Shown here piece by piece: positions 37,659 through 47,489 of a stretch of 64,000 nucleotides of DNA. The stretch is from Blasia pusilla (Eukaryota > Marchantiophyta > Marchantiopsida > Blasiales). The stretch spans positions 10,540,001-10,604,000 of the forward strand of contig CM114273.1 in NCBI GenBank assembly GCA_050084515.1, read 5' to 3'. Position 1 is the first letter of the stretch. Every line of letters starts with the position of its first letter. The position numbers and the translations under genes were made by a program. Under the pieces are notes generated by a model. The model was given only the letters and a program-made list of their open reading frames with translations. It had not been told where the DNA came from and made no database searches.

Positions 37659-37738
37659 GGTAACCTGTGAGCGCAGGTTACCAAGGGGAGGGCTATTTTT
37701 AGGAGAAGAGCCTTTTGGCTCTTCCCAACCCTATATAA
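37659..37738 (+). promoter_or_regulatory. Putative element promoter: two hairpins and TATA box
   Basis: GGTAACCTG/CAGGTTACC (37659-37667 and 37674-37682, 6-base loop) and GAAGAGCC/GGCTCTTC (37705-37712 and 37717-37724, TTTT loop) are perfect palindromic stems. They lie directly upstream of CTATATAAG (37731). The arrangement fits an LTR-type promoter for the family A plus copy. Promoter activity is inferred. Confidence 0.5.
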
Positions 37739-38251
37739 GAGAGGAAGATGGCTTCCCTAAGCCATCTTTCTCGTATTGGGCCGTTGGAGCGCCTCTCTTG
37801 TATGTGTGTGAGATAGGACTAGGGTGCTAGCATCCGGATTCCTTGATAGCACAGGGTGAACGAGGCTCGATATGCCGATGTAGATTGAGGAGTGAAGTTT
37901 TAGGCGGGGTGTGCCATTTTTACTACTCTTTATTCTTATATGAGAAAGATGTCATGGGGCTAGTGGAAATTCGTTGTTTGCAGGTAGGCAACCGAGTATC
38001 TTTGGTCGGGAGCCCCTGGAGACGCATGTGTTGCGGGTGTTGGTCATTTTTCTGTTCGGAAGGTTGTGGGCGGAAGCGCTATCCATTTTTCTCAGATTTT
38101 TGGCTGGTGTGGATTGACAGGGGACATCAGCTGAGTGTAGCAGGAAGTGTGGCGTCGGGTGTACGCGAGTGAAGGTGTCGGGAAAGAGCACGAGGCGGCC
38201 GGAGGTTATTTAGGGCGCGGACGGGCGGCGACGGCGCCTCCCCCCACCCCT

Positions 38252-38352
38252 CTCTCTTCCCTCCCCGAGGTGGGAGGCGCGCACATAGGGCTGCGCGCCC
38301 CCTCCCCCCCCCCCTCTCTTCCCTCCCCGAGGTGGGAGGCGCACATAGGGCT
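38252..38352 (+). repeat. 62-bp-period direct repeat, C-rich
   Basis: The block beginning CTCTCTTCCCTCCCCGAGG occurs at 38252 and again at 38314. Each copy ends near ACATAGGGCT, with a poly-C stretch between them. It lies in the leader of the plus copy. Confidence 0.85.
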
Positions 38353-38434
38353 ACTCTCTTCAAAACATATGAAGATTATGGATAATAAGTGAGTAATTTT
38401 TTTGGAGATTTTTTTTTAGGAGAGGAAACTTAGT

Positions 38435-38582
38435 GCAACCCGTCGGAATCCGACGGGTTGCAATTTTTTGGTTTTTTTTTTTTTTTTTTTTGGGTTAAGG
38501 AAAATATGAAAATTTTTCCTTAACCATAAAAAAAAAAAAACCAAAAAAAGTTGCAACCTGTCGGATTTCTGACGGGTTGAAA
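38435..38582. repeat. Fold-back structure with nested palindromes
   Basis: GCAACCCGTCGGA and its exact complement TCCGACGGGTTGC lie at 38435-38447 and 38449-38461 with one base between. A related but diverged pair (GCAACCTGTCGG / CTGACGGGTTG) is at about 38552-38579. Between the two pairs a T-rich arm with GGGTTAAGGAAAA faces TTTTTCCTTAACC and an A-rich arm around a short loop near 38505. The whole can fold as one long stem. It may be a small fold-back or MITE-like insertion in the leader. Confidence 0.7.
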
Positions 38583-39484
38583 AGGTAAAAAGAATTAGAA
38601 AAAAAATAGTTTCAAATTTTTTTTTCACCACCAAATTTTTTGGGAAAAAGTTTGCCTTTTCAACTTGTCAAAACTTTCCTCTCTCCAACCTGTCGGAAAC
38701 TCTCTTCAAACCAAAAGAGCCCTAGGGGTTGCCAATATCTTCCTCTCTCCTCTCTCCTCTCTTCCTCTCCTCTTACCGCTCCTTGTAGACAATGTGGTAG
38801 GCAGGCTGACATGGTTGAGTTCAGACAGCGTTGAGTCAGTTTACAGGCCGCGTGTGGGGATAGGCGAAGAGGTTTGCACGACATGATGTTTTCAGGCGTG
38901 ACAGGGATTTGGGAGAGTTGACGATGGAGTGTCTGTATGCATGATGCCGACGGGTTGTCCGCAACTGTTGACGGGAGGATTGACGTGTTGGTCGAGGAGA
39001 GTGTTGTGTTGCAAACGTTATCGTGTCACATGGAGGAGTGCATGTTGACGGTGCCGTAGGTTGGAGGGCGTGATCAGGTTACCCATTCGAGTCCCTTTTC
39101 CCGCACTTGTTGTGTGTGATTGAGAGTGCAGGTTATCGGGTAGTAGCTGGTGCTAGGTGGGTGTAGTGATGGTGACGAGTGTAGATTCTTTTCATGTGTA
39201 GCATGTTGGTGGATATACGGCGGTTTCCGTGTAGGGGTCGCACGTATGACACGAGAGTGTCGCTAGGTTAGGTGAGTCAGTTGGGAGGCTCATGGTGAGC
39301 CCGAGTGTTGAGTGTGCGTGAGGCCGGGTGTGTCATCACGGGATTGACGTTAGCATAGGTGAGCTAGTGAGGAGTGTGGGAGACTCTCAATGAGTCTGAG
39401 TGCTTGAGCGGGTGAGACAGGGTTGTCATCACGGCGTTCTTCTAGGGTTCGGAAGAACGGGGTAGTGCGAGCAGTAGTAGTGGT

Positions 39485-40857
39485 GTGACACGGAGTGGAG
39501 TGAGATACCGAGGGATTACCAGTGAGGAGCTACCTCGACATCCATCCGTGGCTGGATCGTCATCACTAGACACCGGGTCTGGTGACAAGATCGCAGACGG
39601 AGGGAGTATCACTTGGCAGGAGATGGACGACATGGGCCATTGGGGCATGAGTCGTTTCTCGGATGCAGTGGGCACCATTGACTTAGATGATTTTATCCAG
39701 GAGTTCGACACGTGGTGGGACTTCCAGGAGATACGGACCCCGACACGGTTCAACCCTTTCATGGCATGGAAGGGGTTGTTCCAGCACTTGGAGGGTCCTC
39801 TGATGGATGACTACATGGAGTTTTGATCACTATATTCAGTAGAGATCGATGCTTGGAGGATGTATTGGGCTCCAGGGTATGTGTCCACTAGTGGTCGCGA
39901 GGCATATGATGGGATCGTGAGAGGAGAGAGACCCACACCATCAGCCCGGAGACTAGATGGAGAGGAGGGCAGTGAGACAGGCTATATGGCAGAGACCTCT
40001 AGTCGTAGAGGGCCACCCAGCTTCAACCCCACAATGGAGTTCTTCTGACAGTTGGGGAAGAGCTACCAGGGTGTACGCACCAACAAGTTGAAGAGTCTAC
40101 AAGATTTTCAGGGACGATCGGGTGAGAGTCTCAGAGAGGCATTTACACGCATGAGGAGGCTGATCATTGCTACGTATGGAGTGACTGAGGCACAGTCAGT
40201 CCGGTATTGGTACGGGGTACTGGACCAAGAACTACGGAGGAGAGTCCGAGATGCGGTGCTGATTCACACAGCGAAGCCCACATTGAAGGTGATCTTTGAG
40301 TTGTCTAAGCGTATTGAGCTCAACATGAGTGAGGAGCAGGTAGTGACCGCTAGATTTTCTCGAGAGTCGACGGGTCCATGAGCGACGGTGACTCCACAAG
40401 TACCCAGCGAGCACCAGTACCATGGGAGCGGGCCGGTGTGCCTAGAGAACAGGTCGGGTATCGTGAGCTTATGAGGCAACGACTCGTACCTACATATGTT
40501 GCCTAGTAGGGACCGATGTGGTCTTGTTGGACGTATGGAGGGGCCCACAGGCAAAGAGACTACCCACAGCATGGGAGAGTACCACGAGCGCCTCCAATTG
40601 CTCAGGAGCCATAGAGGATGGCCCCACCACAGCACCAGTGTGAGTATTGCCACAAATATGGTCATACTAGGGATAGGTGTTTTGACCTTCATCGAGAGGC
40701 ACGTCCAGAGGTAGGCCAAGGGCCTAGGGGTAGTCGTCTTGGAGGAGGTCGGGGAGTTCTTCTTGGACGTGGTGGTAGAGGACCACCACCAGCCAGAGGA
40801 GATGGAGTAGGAGCACCAGAGACGGCACTTCTCTCAGGCATCGATCAGTTGGAGTAG
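39485..40857 (+). pseudogene. Family A Gag with CCHC knuckle (plus copy)
   Basis: Open pieces 39485-39826, 39860-40048 and 40052-40381 carry GTIDLDDFIQEFDTWWDFQE, the FNPFMAWKGLFQHLEGPLM block and ESLREAFTRMRRL, the retrotrans_gag-like core. They are separated by stops. After a frame change, 40618-40857 carries the nucleic-acid-binding knuckle CEYCHKYGHTRDRC followed by a Gly/Arg-rich tail. The same order is seen in the minus copy. Frame breaks make it non-functional. Confidence 0.75.
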
Positions 40858-41330
40858 AGGATTGCTGCCATGATGATGATGCAGCTTAGGGAAGGCACAG
40901 ACCTGCGAGCAGGTAGTGTGACTCCAGCTTCCAGGTAGTGTGATGTATGGAGGGGCCCACAGGCAAAGAGACTACCCACAGCATGGGAGAGTACCACGAG
41001 CACCTCCAATTGCTCAGGAGCCATAGAGGATGGCCCCACCACAGCACCAGTGTGAGTATTGCCACAAATATGGTCATACTAGGGATAGGTGTTTTGACCT
41101 TCATCGAGAGGCACGTCCAGAGGTAGGCCAAGGGCCTAGGGGTAGTCGTCTTGGAGGAGGTCGGGGAGTTCTTCTTGGACGTGGTGGTAGAGGACCACCA
41201 CCAGCCAGAGGAGATGGAGTAGGAGAGAGGCGGCACTTCTCTCAGGCATCGATCGGTTGGAGTAGAGGATTCTTTGCCATGATGATGATGCGGCTTTGAC
41301 CTGCGGCGGGTAGTGTGACTCGGCTTCCAC
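40533..41330 (+). repeat. 412-bp tandem duplication containing the CCHC knuckle
   Basis: Sequence from 40533 (GTATGGAGGGGCCCACAG) repeats from 40945 with few changes. The second unit has small deletions near its end (for example after 41220 and near 41306). The result is two zinc knuckles, at about 40640 and 41050. The high similarity shows that the duplication is younger than the split of the two family A copies; the minus copy has only one. Confidence 0.9.
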
Positions 41331-41361
41331 CTCTTTACGACCAGGTGAGGATCTCGCCAGT

Positions 41362-42372
41362 ATGGGGTTTATATGTAGTGCAGCCCAGGTTGAGGGAGGT
41401 GCAGTGGTGACTTGGGGTGCTGCGAGAGGCATCGAGCCATTGAGAGGTGGAGTTGAGATCGACCCACCAGAGGGGACCAATGGGCGGCAGGCCAGGGTTC
41501 CACAGTCTTTCACATTGTCGGAGGCACTACACACACCATCGATGGTGCCTCGACGACCAGCGGTGCCTATAGCTCAGGCAGGTACGTCGACATCATGAGG
41601 AGTTGGACTGACAACTCCTATGCCGACTCAAGTGAAGTCAGTGTCGACCATAATATTGGAGATGGCCACCAGAGTGAGTCAGACTCCACTATTTTCCGCC
41701 ATAGAGTTGGCAACGTTGGGAGTTGGACCAGCAGAGGTGTTCCGCCTGGCTGCCACGTTGTGTGAGCATGGAGAGGTGATTGCTTCTTGTTTAGGGGTAG
41801 TTGACGAGGTGGTGGACTTGCCCTTAGAGTCGGTGCTCGGGACGTTTCCCATAGAGTTATGGCATGCGGCGGTGGCGAAGTTGGTAGATATGCCAGCTCG
41901 ACCGGCCATAGAGTGAGTAGTGGTTACACCTGGAGTAGTGTTACTAGATAACCAAGCTGGAGTATTTCAATTGGTTAGTCCCATGGGGACGGTATACCAC
42001 CCGCAGCGCGTCCTACTTGATTCGGGAGCGCAGCCCTTGATGTTAGGGAAGGTGGCGTATTTAGCGTTGGGGTTACGGAAGGCCAACATTGAGCCTTGTC
42101 CCTTCCAGACACATACCTCGATTGGGGGCGTGTCATCCACGTAGTATATGACTCGACTAGAGATAGTTGTCAGAGTCCAGCTAGAGCATGCGACGGATAG
42201 TGTTATGGTGCGCACACGTGCGATTACGACACCATCTGAGTTGTACGATGTGTTGGCGGGGAGTACAGTGTTATATCCCCTAGGATTCATCCTTGACTTC
42301 TGGGAGGAGACCATTGCTTATCAGCCATGGTGGCGGTCAGGTGACGGGCGGATGAGTCAATTACCGGTGTAG
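41362..42372 (+). pseudogene. Family A pre-protease domain and aspartic protease (plus copy)
   Basis: The 41620-41916 frame carries the conserved pre-protease domain (GPAEVFRLAATLCEHG, DLPLESVLG, MPARPAIE). The protease (41920-42372) has the active-site block RVLLDSGAQPLMLGK with catalytic Asp near 42019 and a second hydrophobic block (STVLYPLGFILDFWEE). Retropepsins act as dimers to cut Gag-Pol. A stop after MPARPAIE and another near 42142 break the frame. The active-site D-S-G is intact here, in contrast to the minus copy. Confidence 0.7.
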
Positions 42373-42456
42373 TTTGTGGGACGAGGTGGTTGATCACGAG
42401 GCGAGTCGGTGACCACGTTGGCAGCTTTCACAGGTAGTGTTAGCTAGCCAAGAGAG

Positions 42457-43946
42457 TTGTTGGAGGGGAACGCACATGCGGAGGATGTCCCAGTAGCGGA
42501 TAGTTCCACGGAGAGACAGAACATGGCGGGTGTCTCTTCCCATGTTGGCGAGACCTCTTCACCATTGTGGGATACGACTCGAGAGCTACAGAGGGGTGCC
42601 GACAACCTCATGAGGCAGGCGTGGAGTCATGCTTTTATCCCGGAGCAGCGAGAGTCACGTGACGATCAGGCTCTTGGAGTGGAGACGTTGACCCCACTGG
42701 ATACCACACCCATTGTGTGGCAATGCCCAAAGGAGGGTGTTAAGGTGTTATATGTCTTCGGAGGGATTAGCACCGGATTGGTTGCAGTATTGCAGGCGGG
42801 CATACGGGTGCATCAGTACCTTTATGTGGAGAGAGATGAGACTGCGCGGCAAGTATCATTACATCACGTGGCGAGATTGGTCAAAGGTATCGTGAGTTGT
42901 TGCCGGTAGCTGCAGTACGGGGATATCAGCATACACTACCCGCCGACATCTCTTTGGTGGGGGCGCAGGATCTGGATAGAGTTGGCACCATACATTTGGT
43001 GATTGTTGGATGGCCATGTCAGGGTCATTCATCAGCTGGCCAAGGATGTGGATTGCAGGATCCGAGGTCAGGGATGTTTTGGGAGATCCTGCGAGTAGTA
43101 TGACACTTGCAAGAGAGTCAGACATGTTCTCCAACATACATTTTGGAGAACGTGCCATTGTTGGGAGACACTCGTGCATGTGTGATGACGAGTGTGCATC
43201 AGGTGAGGTCCTGGTTGGGATCTGCTGTGTTGTTAGATGCAGCAAGAGTTGGATCACGTGCCCATCATCCACCACTGTGGTGGACGAAACTGATACCATC
43301 AGAGGTACTGAGTCAAGCATACGATGGAGTTTAGAGAGCAGCACATCTCATAGTGGATGCTATTTTGGGCTCAAGGCGTCGATCTAAGGTGGTGACACGG
43401 GATGATAGACCACCGTTGGCCATGGCCAATAGGGTGGGGGAGTTGAGGGCAACCTTACCTACGTTGGTGAGCTTCCCAGCATCCCATGCCTTTTGTCAGG
43501 GAAGGCTAGGCATGATTTGGGATGAGGTGACAGGAGCATTGGAGGAGCCTACAGCAGATGAGCATGAGTCCGCCATGGGGTTCGCTACCGGTACTACGGC
43601 GGTGCTAGGGATGACTAAGGCATCCCAGAGATAGGTGTTGGGGCAGGCGATGGACCTCAACTCTCTCACATGGATAGTCAGCCTAGGTATGGCTGAGCAG
43701 AGACGGATGCGAGTGTCATCCATGCAGTCACGTCCACGAGTTGGACCATTGCCTACAAGGTCTGTACAGGCATTGGCTGGGGCCAAGACGAGGAGAGATA
43801 GGCACCCATGGACTTCCTGGGACGTCGTTCGAGCGGAGAGTGCGAAGGCAGCGAGAGTAGCACATGTTCATTTTTTGGATGTGGAGCATGGCGTAGGAGG
43901 TCAGAGTGGAATGGTTGTTGCGGAGGTGGCTAGGATTGCCACATAG
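42457..43946 (+). pseudogene. C5-cytosine DNA methyltransferase domain in family A (plus copy)
   Basis: The reading 42457-42909 ends with motif I VLYVFGGISTGL and the acidic YVERDE block. After a frame change near 42895, the same frame runs to 43946 with in-frame stops at 43101-43103, 43332-43334 and 43632-43634. It contains catalytic motif IV GWPCQGHS (Cys codon 43017-43019), motif VI ILENV, the motif VIII-like GSRAHHPPLWWT, and a motif IX/X-like tail (MGFATGTTA, then VLGQAMDLNSLTWI). The order I-IV-VI-VIII-X is that of standard C5 MTases. The TGA at 43101 replaces an Arg of the minus copy, as expected from CGA to TGA transition. A linker conserved in both copies follows to RT. Confidence 0.8.
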
Positions 43947-43988
43947 CAACCAAAGCCGAAAGTTGCATCCTCTCCGAGTGAGGTCACG

Positions 43989-45533
43989 ATGGAGAATTGG
44001 GAGCCTATGATAGATCTCAAGTTGATAGGAGGAGAGCGACGGCAAGTTCATAGGTTTCTGAGAGGGCATGTCAGTTGTTTTTCCTTCAGTATGAGAGACT
44101 TGGGTACGTTGAAGGATCCTAGGATACGGATTGAGTTGGCTAGTGATACGCCGATCTTTCGTCAACCCTACAGGTATTCTGATATGGAGCGAGCCTTGAT
44201 TCAGAGTAGGAGTCAGGACTTGTTGGAGGCAGGACTAGTGGAGTTATTACATGGGGAGTATGCATCTGCCAAAATCTTGCCGGCAAAGAAGGATATGTAT
44301 GGCAATTGGATGGATAGGCAAATGTGTGGAGATTACCGTCCTATCAATCGATAGACAAGGTTAGATCGGTACGCCATGCCTACTCTTGAGGAGATCTTTG
44401 ATGGGGTAAGGCATGCAAAGATCTTCAGTACTTTAGATCTCCGTGTTGGCTATCATCAGCTTCCTATCATGTTGGAGGGCAGGGAGAAGACAGCATTCTG
44501 GGAGATAGATCGGTTCGGGAGAGATTGCTTGTATGAGTGGCAGTTCTTACCATTTGGGTTGAAGAACGCGTCTGTAGAGTTTCAGATTGTGATGGATAGG
44601 ATTCTAGCTGGCTTGGATTTTGTACGATGTTACATAGATGATATTCTTATCTTCCATTCCATGGTTGAGGAGCATGAGCGACACCTGGAGGAGGTGTTTC
44701 GGCCATTGCAATTACATGGACTGACGTTACATCCAGGCAAGTGCATATTCTTTCAGGAGCAGATTGAGTACTTGGGACACACCATATACCCGAGTGGGTT
44801 AGGCGTTCAGCAGACGAAGGTAGAGGCTATTGCGCAGATTCCACGCCATATAGATGTGAGTCGAGTTTGAGCATTTCTTGGATTGGAAAACTTCTATCGA
44901 CGGTATGTCAAGGGTTTTAGTGCGATCGCAAAGTCTTTGACCTTGTTGACGAGACCTGATCAGGTTTGGTTGTGGGGAGATGATCAGGAGCTCAAGGACA
45001 AGTTGACATCCTCACCCATTTTACAGAGACCGGTTAGGGGTCGCCCATTCCAATTACATACGGATTGGAGCATGTTGGGTCTAGAAGCAGTGCTTACTCA
45101 GAGGGATGACGAGGAGAGGGAGTTCCTTGTTGCTTATGCGAGCCGATTGAACAACATTGCAGAGGCGAAGTATTGTTCCTACGATGGAGAGTGCTTGGCT
45201 GCAGTGTGGGCCGTGGCACATTTCATGTGCTATTTATTTGGCAACCCTTTCACACTTATCAGTGATCATCAGCCGTTGAGGTGGTTGATGGAGTCCTATG
45301 AGCTTACGGGAAAGCTTGCCAGGTGGGCTCTATTACTACAGGAGTATGAGTTTGAGGTGGTTCATAGGCCATGTCGGCTGAACCAGGATGCGGATGGGTT
45401 GAGTCGTAACCCATGTCCGAGTCAGAGAGACGACACAGGAGCTCGATGGCACGGAGAGAGTGATGAGGAGATGGTGCTCGGTTGGCATGCATATGCCTAT
45501 CTTTGTTGGTTGACTATGGCACGTCAGCCATAG
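43989..45533 (+). pseudogene. Family A reverse transcriptase and RNase H (plus copy)
   Basis: RT starts with the conserved pre-RT block (RDLGTLKDPRIRIELASDTP, MERALIQSRS) and MCGDYRPINR (to 44354). After a stop the core continues with MPTLEEIFD, STLDLRVGYHQLP, LPFGLKNA and the catalytic RCYIDDILIF (about 44628-44660). RNase H (44883-45533) has QLHTDWSMLGLEAVLTQ, YASRLNN, YDGECLAAVWAV and LISDHQPLRWL, ending in the DADGLSR motif. It would copy element RNA into cDNA. Few stops remain, at 44353 and near 44870, so this region is the best kept part of the copy. Confidence 0.9.
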
Positions 45534-46490
45534 GTGATGACTTCAGTGGTGGGGTTGGATGATGAGTCTTTGGATCCGGAGGTCAGTGAGGAGGCAACAG
45601 GTGGTTGTGATATCCATGACGACGTGGAGGTTGTGGAGTTCTTGTGCACTGGCATCATAGCGAGCACAGTGAGTGCTAGGGAGTGGGATCGGATCCTACA
45701 GAGAGCCAGGAGGTTCAGGTGGGAGGGGACTCACATTTTGTGGGTATGGGGAGATGGTAGGATACGAGTGGTACCTCATCCTTCCCAGCGAGCACGTGTA
45801 GTGCAACATGCCCATGAGGAGTTGGGACATTTTGGAGTGAAGCGTACTTACAGCTTACTCAAGATTCGGTATTGGTGACGCGGCATGCATACTGGGGTAC
45901 AGCATTTTGTGGCCAGATGTATGGTATGTGACAGAGTGCAAGCATCCTTCAATGCTCCCACTCCGCAATTACATCCTTTTCCGATTATGGGTTTAGGTTA
46001 TCGGTGGAGTTTAGACTTTGCGGGACCTTTGCCATTGACGGGGCATCATCATAGGTACGTGTTGGTCATGGTGGAGCATTTCTCCAAGTGGATAGAGTTG
46101 GTGGAACTACCGGACAAGGTGAGCGAGGGAACAGCTTATGCGTTTCTAGATCGTGTGCTTAGTCACTTTGGTCCACCGGTGGAGGTGTTGACTGACCAAG
46201 GTACCGAGTTCAGGGGAGAGTTTCAGGCCTTGTGTGATCACGCGCTGATAGATCACCACACCACGTCTAGAGATCATCCTGAGGCGGATGGGTTGGCGGA
46301 GAGATTGGTACATACGGTCAAGAGAGGATTGCGCAAGTATGGCTTGCAACGGGGACAGTTGAGGGAGTGGGACCTACATTTGCCATGGTTGGCTATGGGT
46401 TATCGCTTTAGTCGACAGGCATCCTTGGCGTCATTTTCACCGTACTTTTTGCTCTTTGGGAGAGGGCCAGATTTACCTACAGCAATTTGA
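45534..46490 (+). pseudogene. Family A integrase core (plus copy)
   Basis: The zinc-binding HHCC domain reads HAHEELGHFGVKR and CMVC (45800-45930). The DDE core has WSLDFAGPLPL (first Asp), EVLTDQGTEFRGEF (second Asp) and HPEADGLAERLV (catalytic Glu near 46280). A stop at 45876-45878 splits the zinc domain from the core. Integrases of this type join cDNA to the host genome. The frame ends at 46490, and the C-terminal domain resumes in another frame. Confidence 0.85.
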
Positions 46491-46531
46491 CGTGACATGG
46501 CAGAGGTGTTAGATCTTGATGATCCACATGT

Positions 46532-47050
46532 GTGGATACAAACATGTTCTCAGAGGGCGGAGTTTTTTGTAGAGTTATGCCTATGGCCTTTGAGAACTTA
46601 GCTATTGCTCAGCATAGAGAAACATTGAGGTACGCGACCATTCGTGGAGGAGGTTATCGTCCAGGGATTAGGAGGTTTCATCTTGGAGATTACATGTATT
46701 TACAGCAAGCGGCACCCACGACGCTAGATGGCACTGCAGGGCGCATGATCCTACGTGTGCGCGAAGTATTACCGACCGGAGTCCTCATGTTGGAGGGACG
46801 GGATGGTATGGTTTGGAAGGATCATGTGCGCAATTATGCGCCATGTCATCTTCCGAACGTAGACAGGATAGTGGATCCGAGCTTGGCAATGGTACCTGCA
46901 GGCTTGAGGTGTATGTTGTGCGGATCTGCGAGGGGTGCAGCCACCATGTTGATATGTGATGGTTGTTCTCAAGGGTGGCATATGTCATGTCTGACCCCCC
47001 CTCTTGATGTGGTTCCCAAGGGACGATGGATGTGTCTGAGATGTGTATAG
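46532..47050 (+). pseudogene. Integrase C-terminal domain plus PHD finger (plus copy)
   Basis: In this 172-codon frame, residues about 50-110 match an SH3-like integrase tail (GDYMYLQQAA, RVREVLPTGVLMLEGRDG, APCHLP). Residues 127-171 form a complete PHD finger: C-x2-C-x11-C-x2-C-x4-H-x2-C-x14-C-x2-C, with the typical Trp two residues before the seventh ligand (RWMC). PHD fingers bind histone H3 tails. It occupies the place of the chromodomain in chromoviruses and may steer integration; that is inference. All eight ligands also survive in the minus copy. Confidence 0.85.
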
Positions 47051-47129
47051 GGTAGTAGGTCATGTCAGAGAGATGTGATATTTTCTATCTGGAGTTGGGG
47101 GGATCCAACTGCCAGCTAGGTGGGGCGGT

Positions 47130-47265
47130 TGTGTGATCTCCATGTATATGTATGAGTTGATTTTTGTACATGTGTGGATCGACCCGTGTGTGGGGAAGAT
47201 CGGTGTTGTGTGGTGTAGATGTGACCAGCGATGTATGTTATGTAGAGATATGTATGCGCACGACA
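47130..47265 (+). repeat. 3' terminal region of the family A plus copy
   Basis: It follows a purine-rich tract (AGGTGGGGCGG, 47118-47128) and ends GTATGCGCACGACA. The last 14 bp are the exact inverted complement of 24515-24528, and inward similarity continues. It is the right edge of the 22.7-kb family A block. Confidence 0.65.
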
Positions 47266-47489
47266 TCCGCCATCTTATGGAAGCAACTTCAGCAAAGAGA
47301 TAATCAACTCCAGAACTCTCCATCATTGGGGCATATCCTCTCTCTCCCTTATGCTAGCCCCCTCCTTAATGAACTGTGCATGTATGGCACACACTCAATC
47401 CTTGTCTACAACAGTGGGTTAAGGGGAACTCTCCCCAAATAGGAAGTTGACTAAACCTGAAACAATAAGTTCCTCAAAATGAGTCAAAA
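47266..47489 (+). repeat. Right fragment of repeat B
   Basis: It begins TCCGCC, continues with words matching repeat B after the GGCAAG point, and ends near ...TTCCTCAAAATG, where an LTR fragment starts. It completes the piece at 24459-24514. Confidence 0.55.

Larger units (their letters stand above)
37458..47265 (+). mobile_element. Family A Ty3/gypsy element, plus copy: gag-PR-MTase-RT-RH-IN-PHD
   Basis: A single plus-strand series of domains runs Gag (39485), two CCHC knuckles, pre-protease domain, protease (41920), C5 methyltransferase (42670), RT (43989), RNase H (44883), integrase (45534) and PHD finger (to 47050). RT before integrase places it in Ty3/gypsy. The 3' terminus is GTATGCGCACGACA at 47265. 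The left end is uncertain: TGTCACATATGG at 37458 has LTR-like form and a TATA box follows, but no matching second LTR was found. Stops and frameshifts in most domains show the copy is inactive. Confidence 0.75.

Noticed and set aside
38127-38392. ORFs on both strands at the C-rich direct repeat
   Set aside because: They arise from the 62-bp repeat and have no conserved motif.
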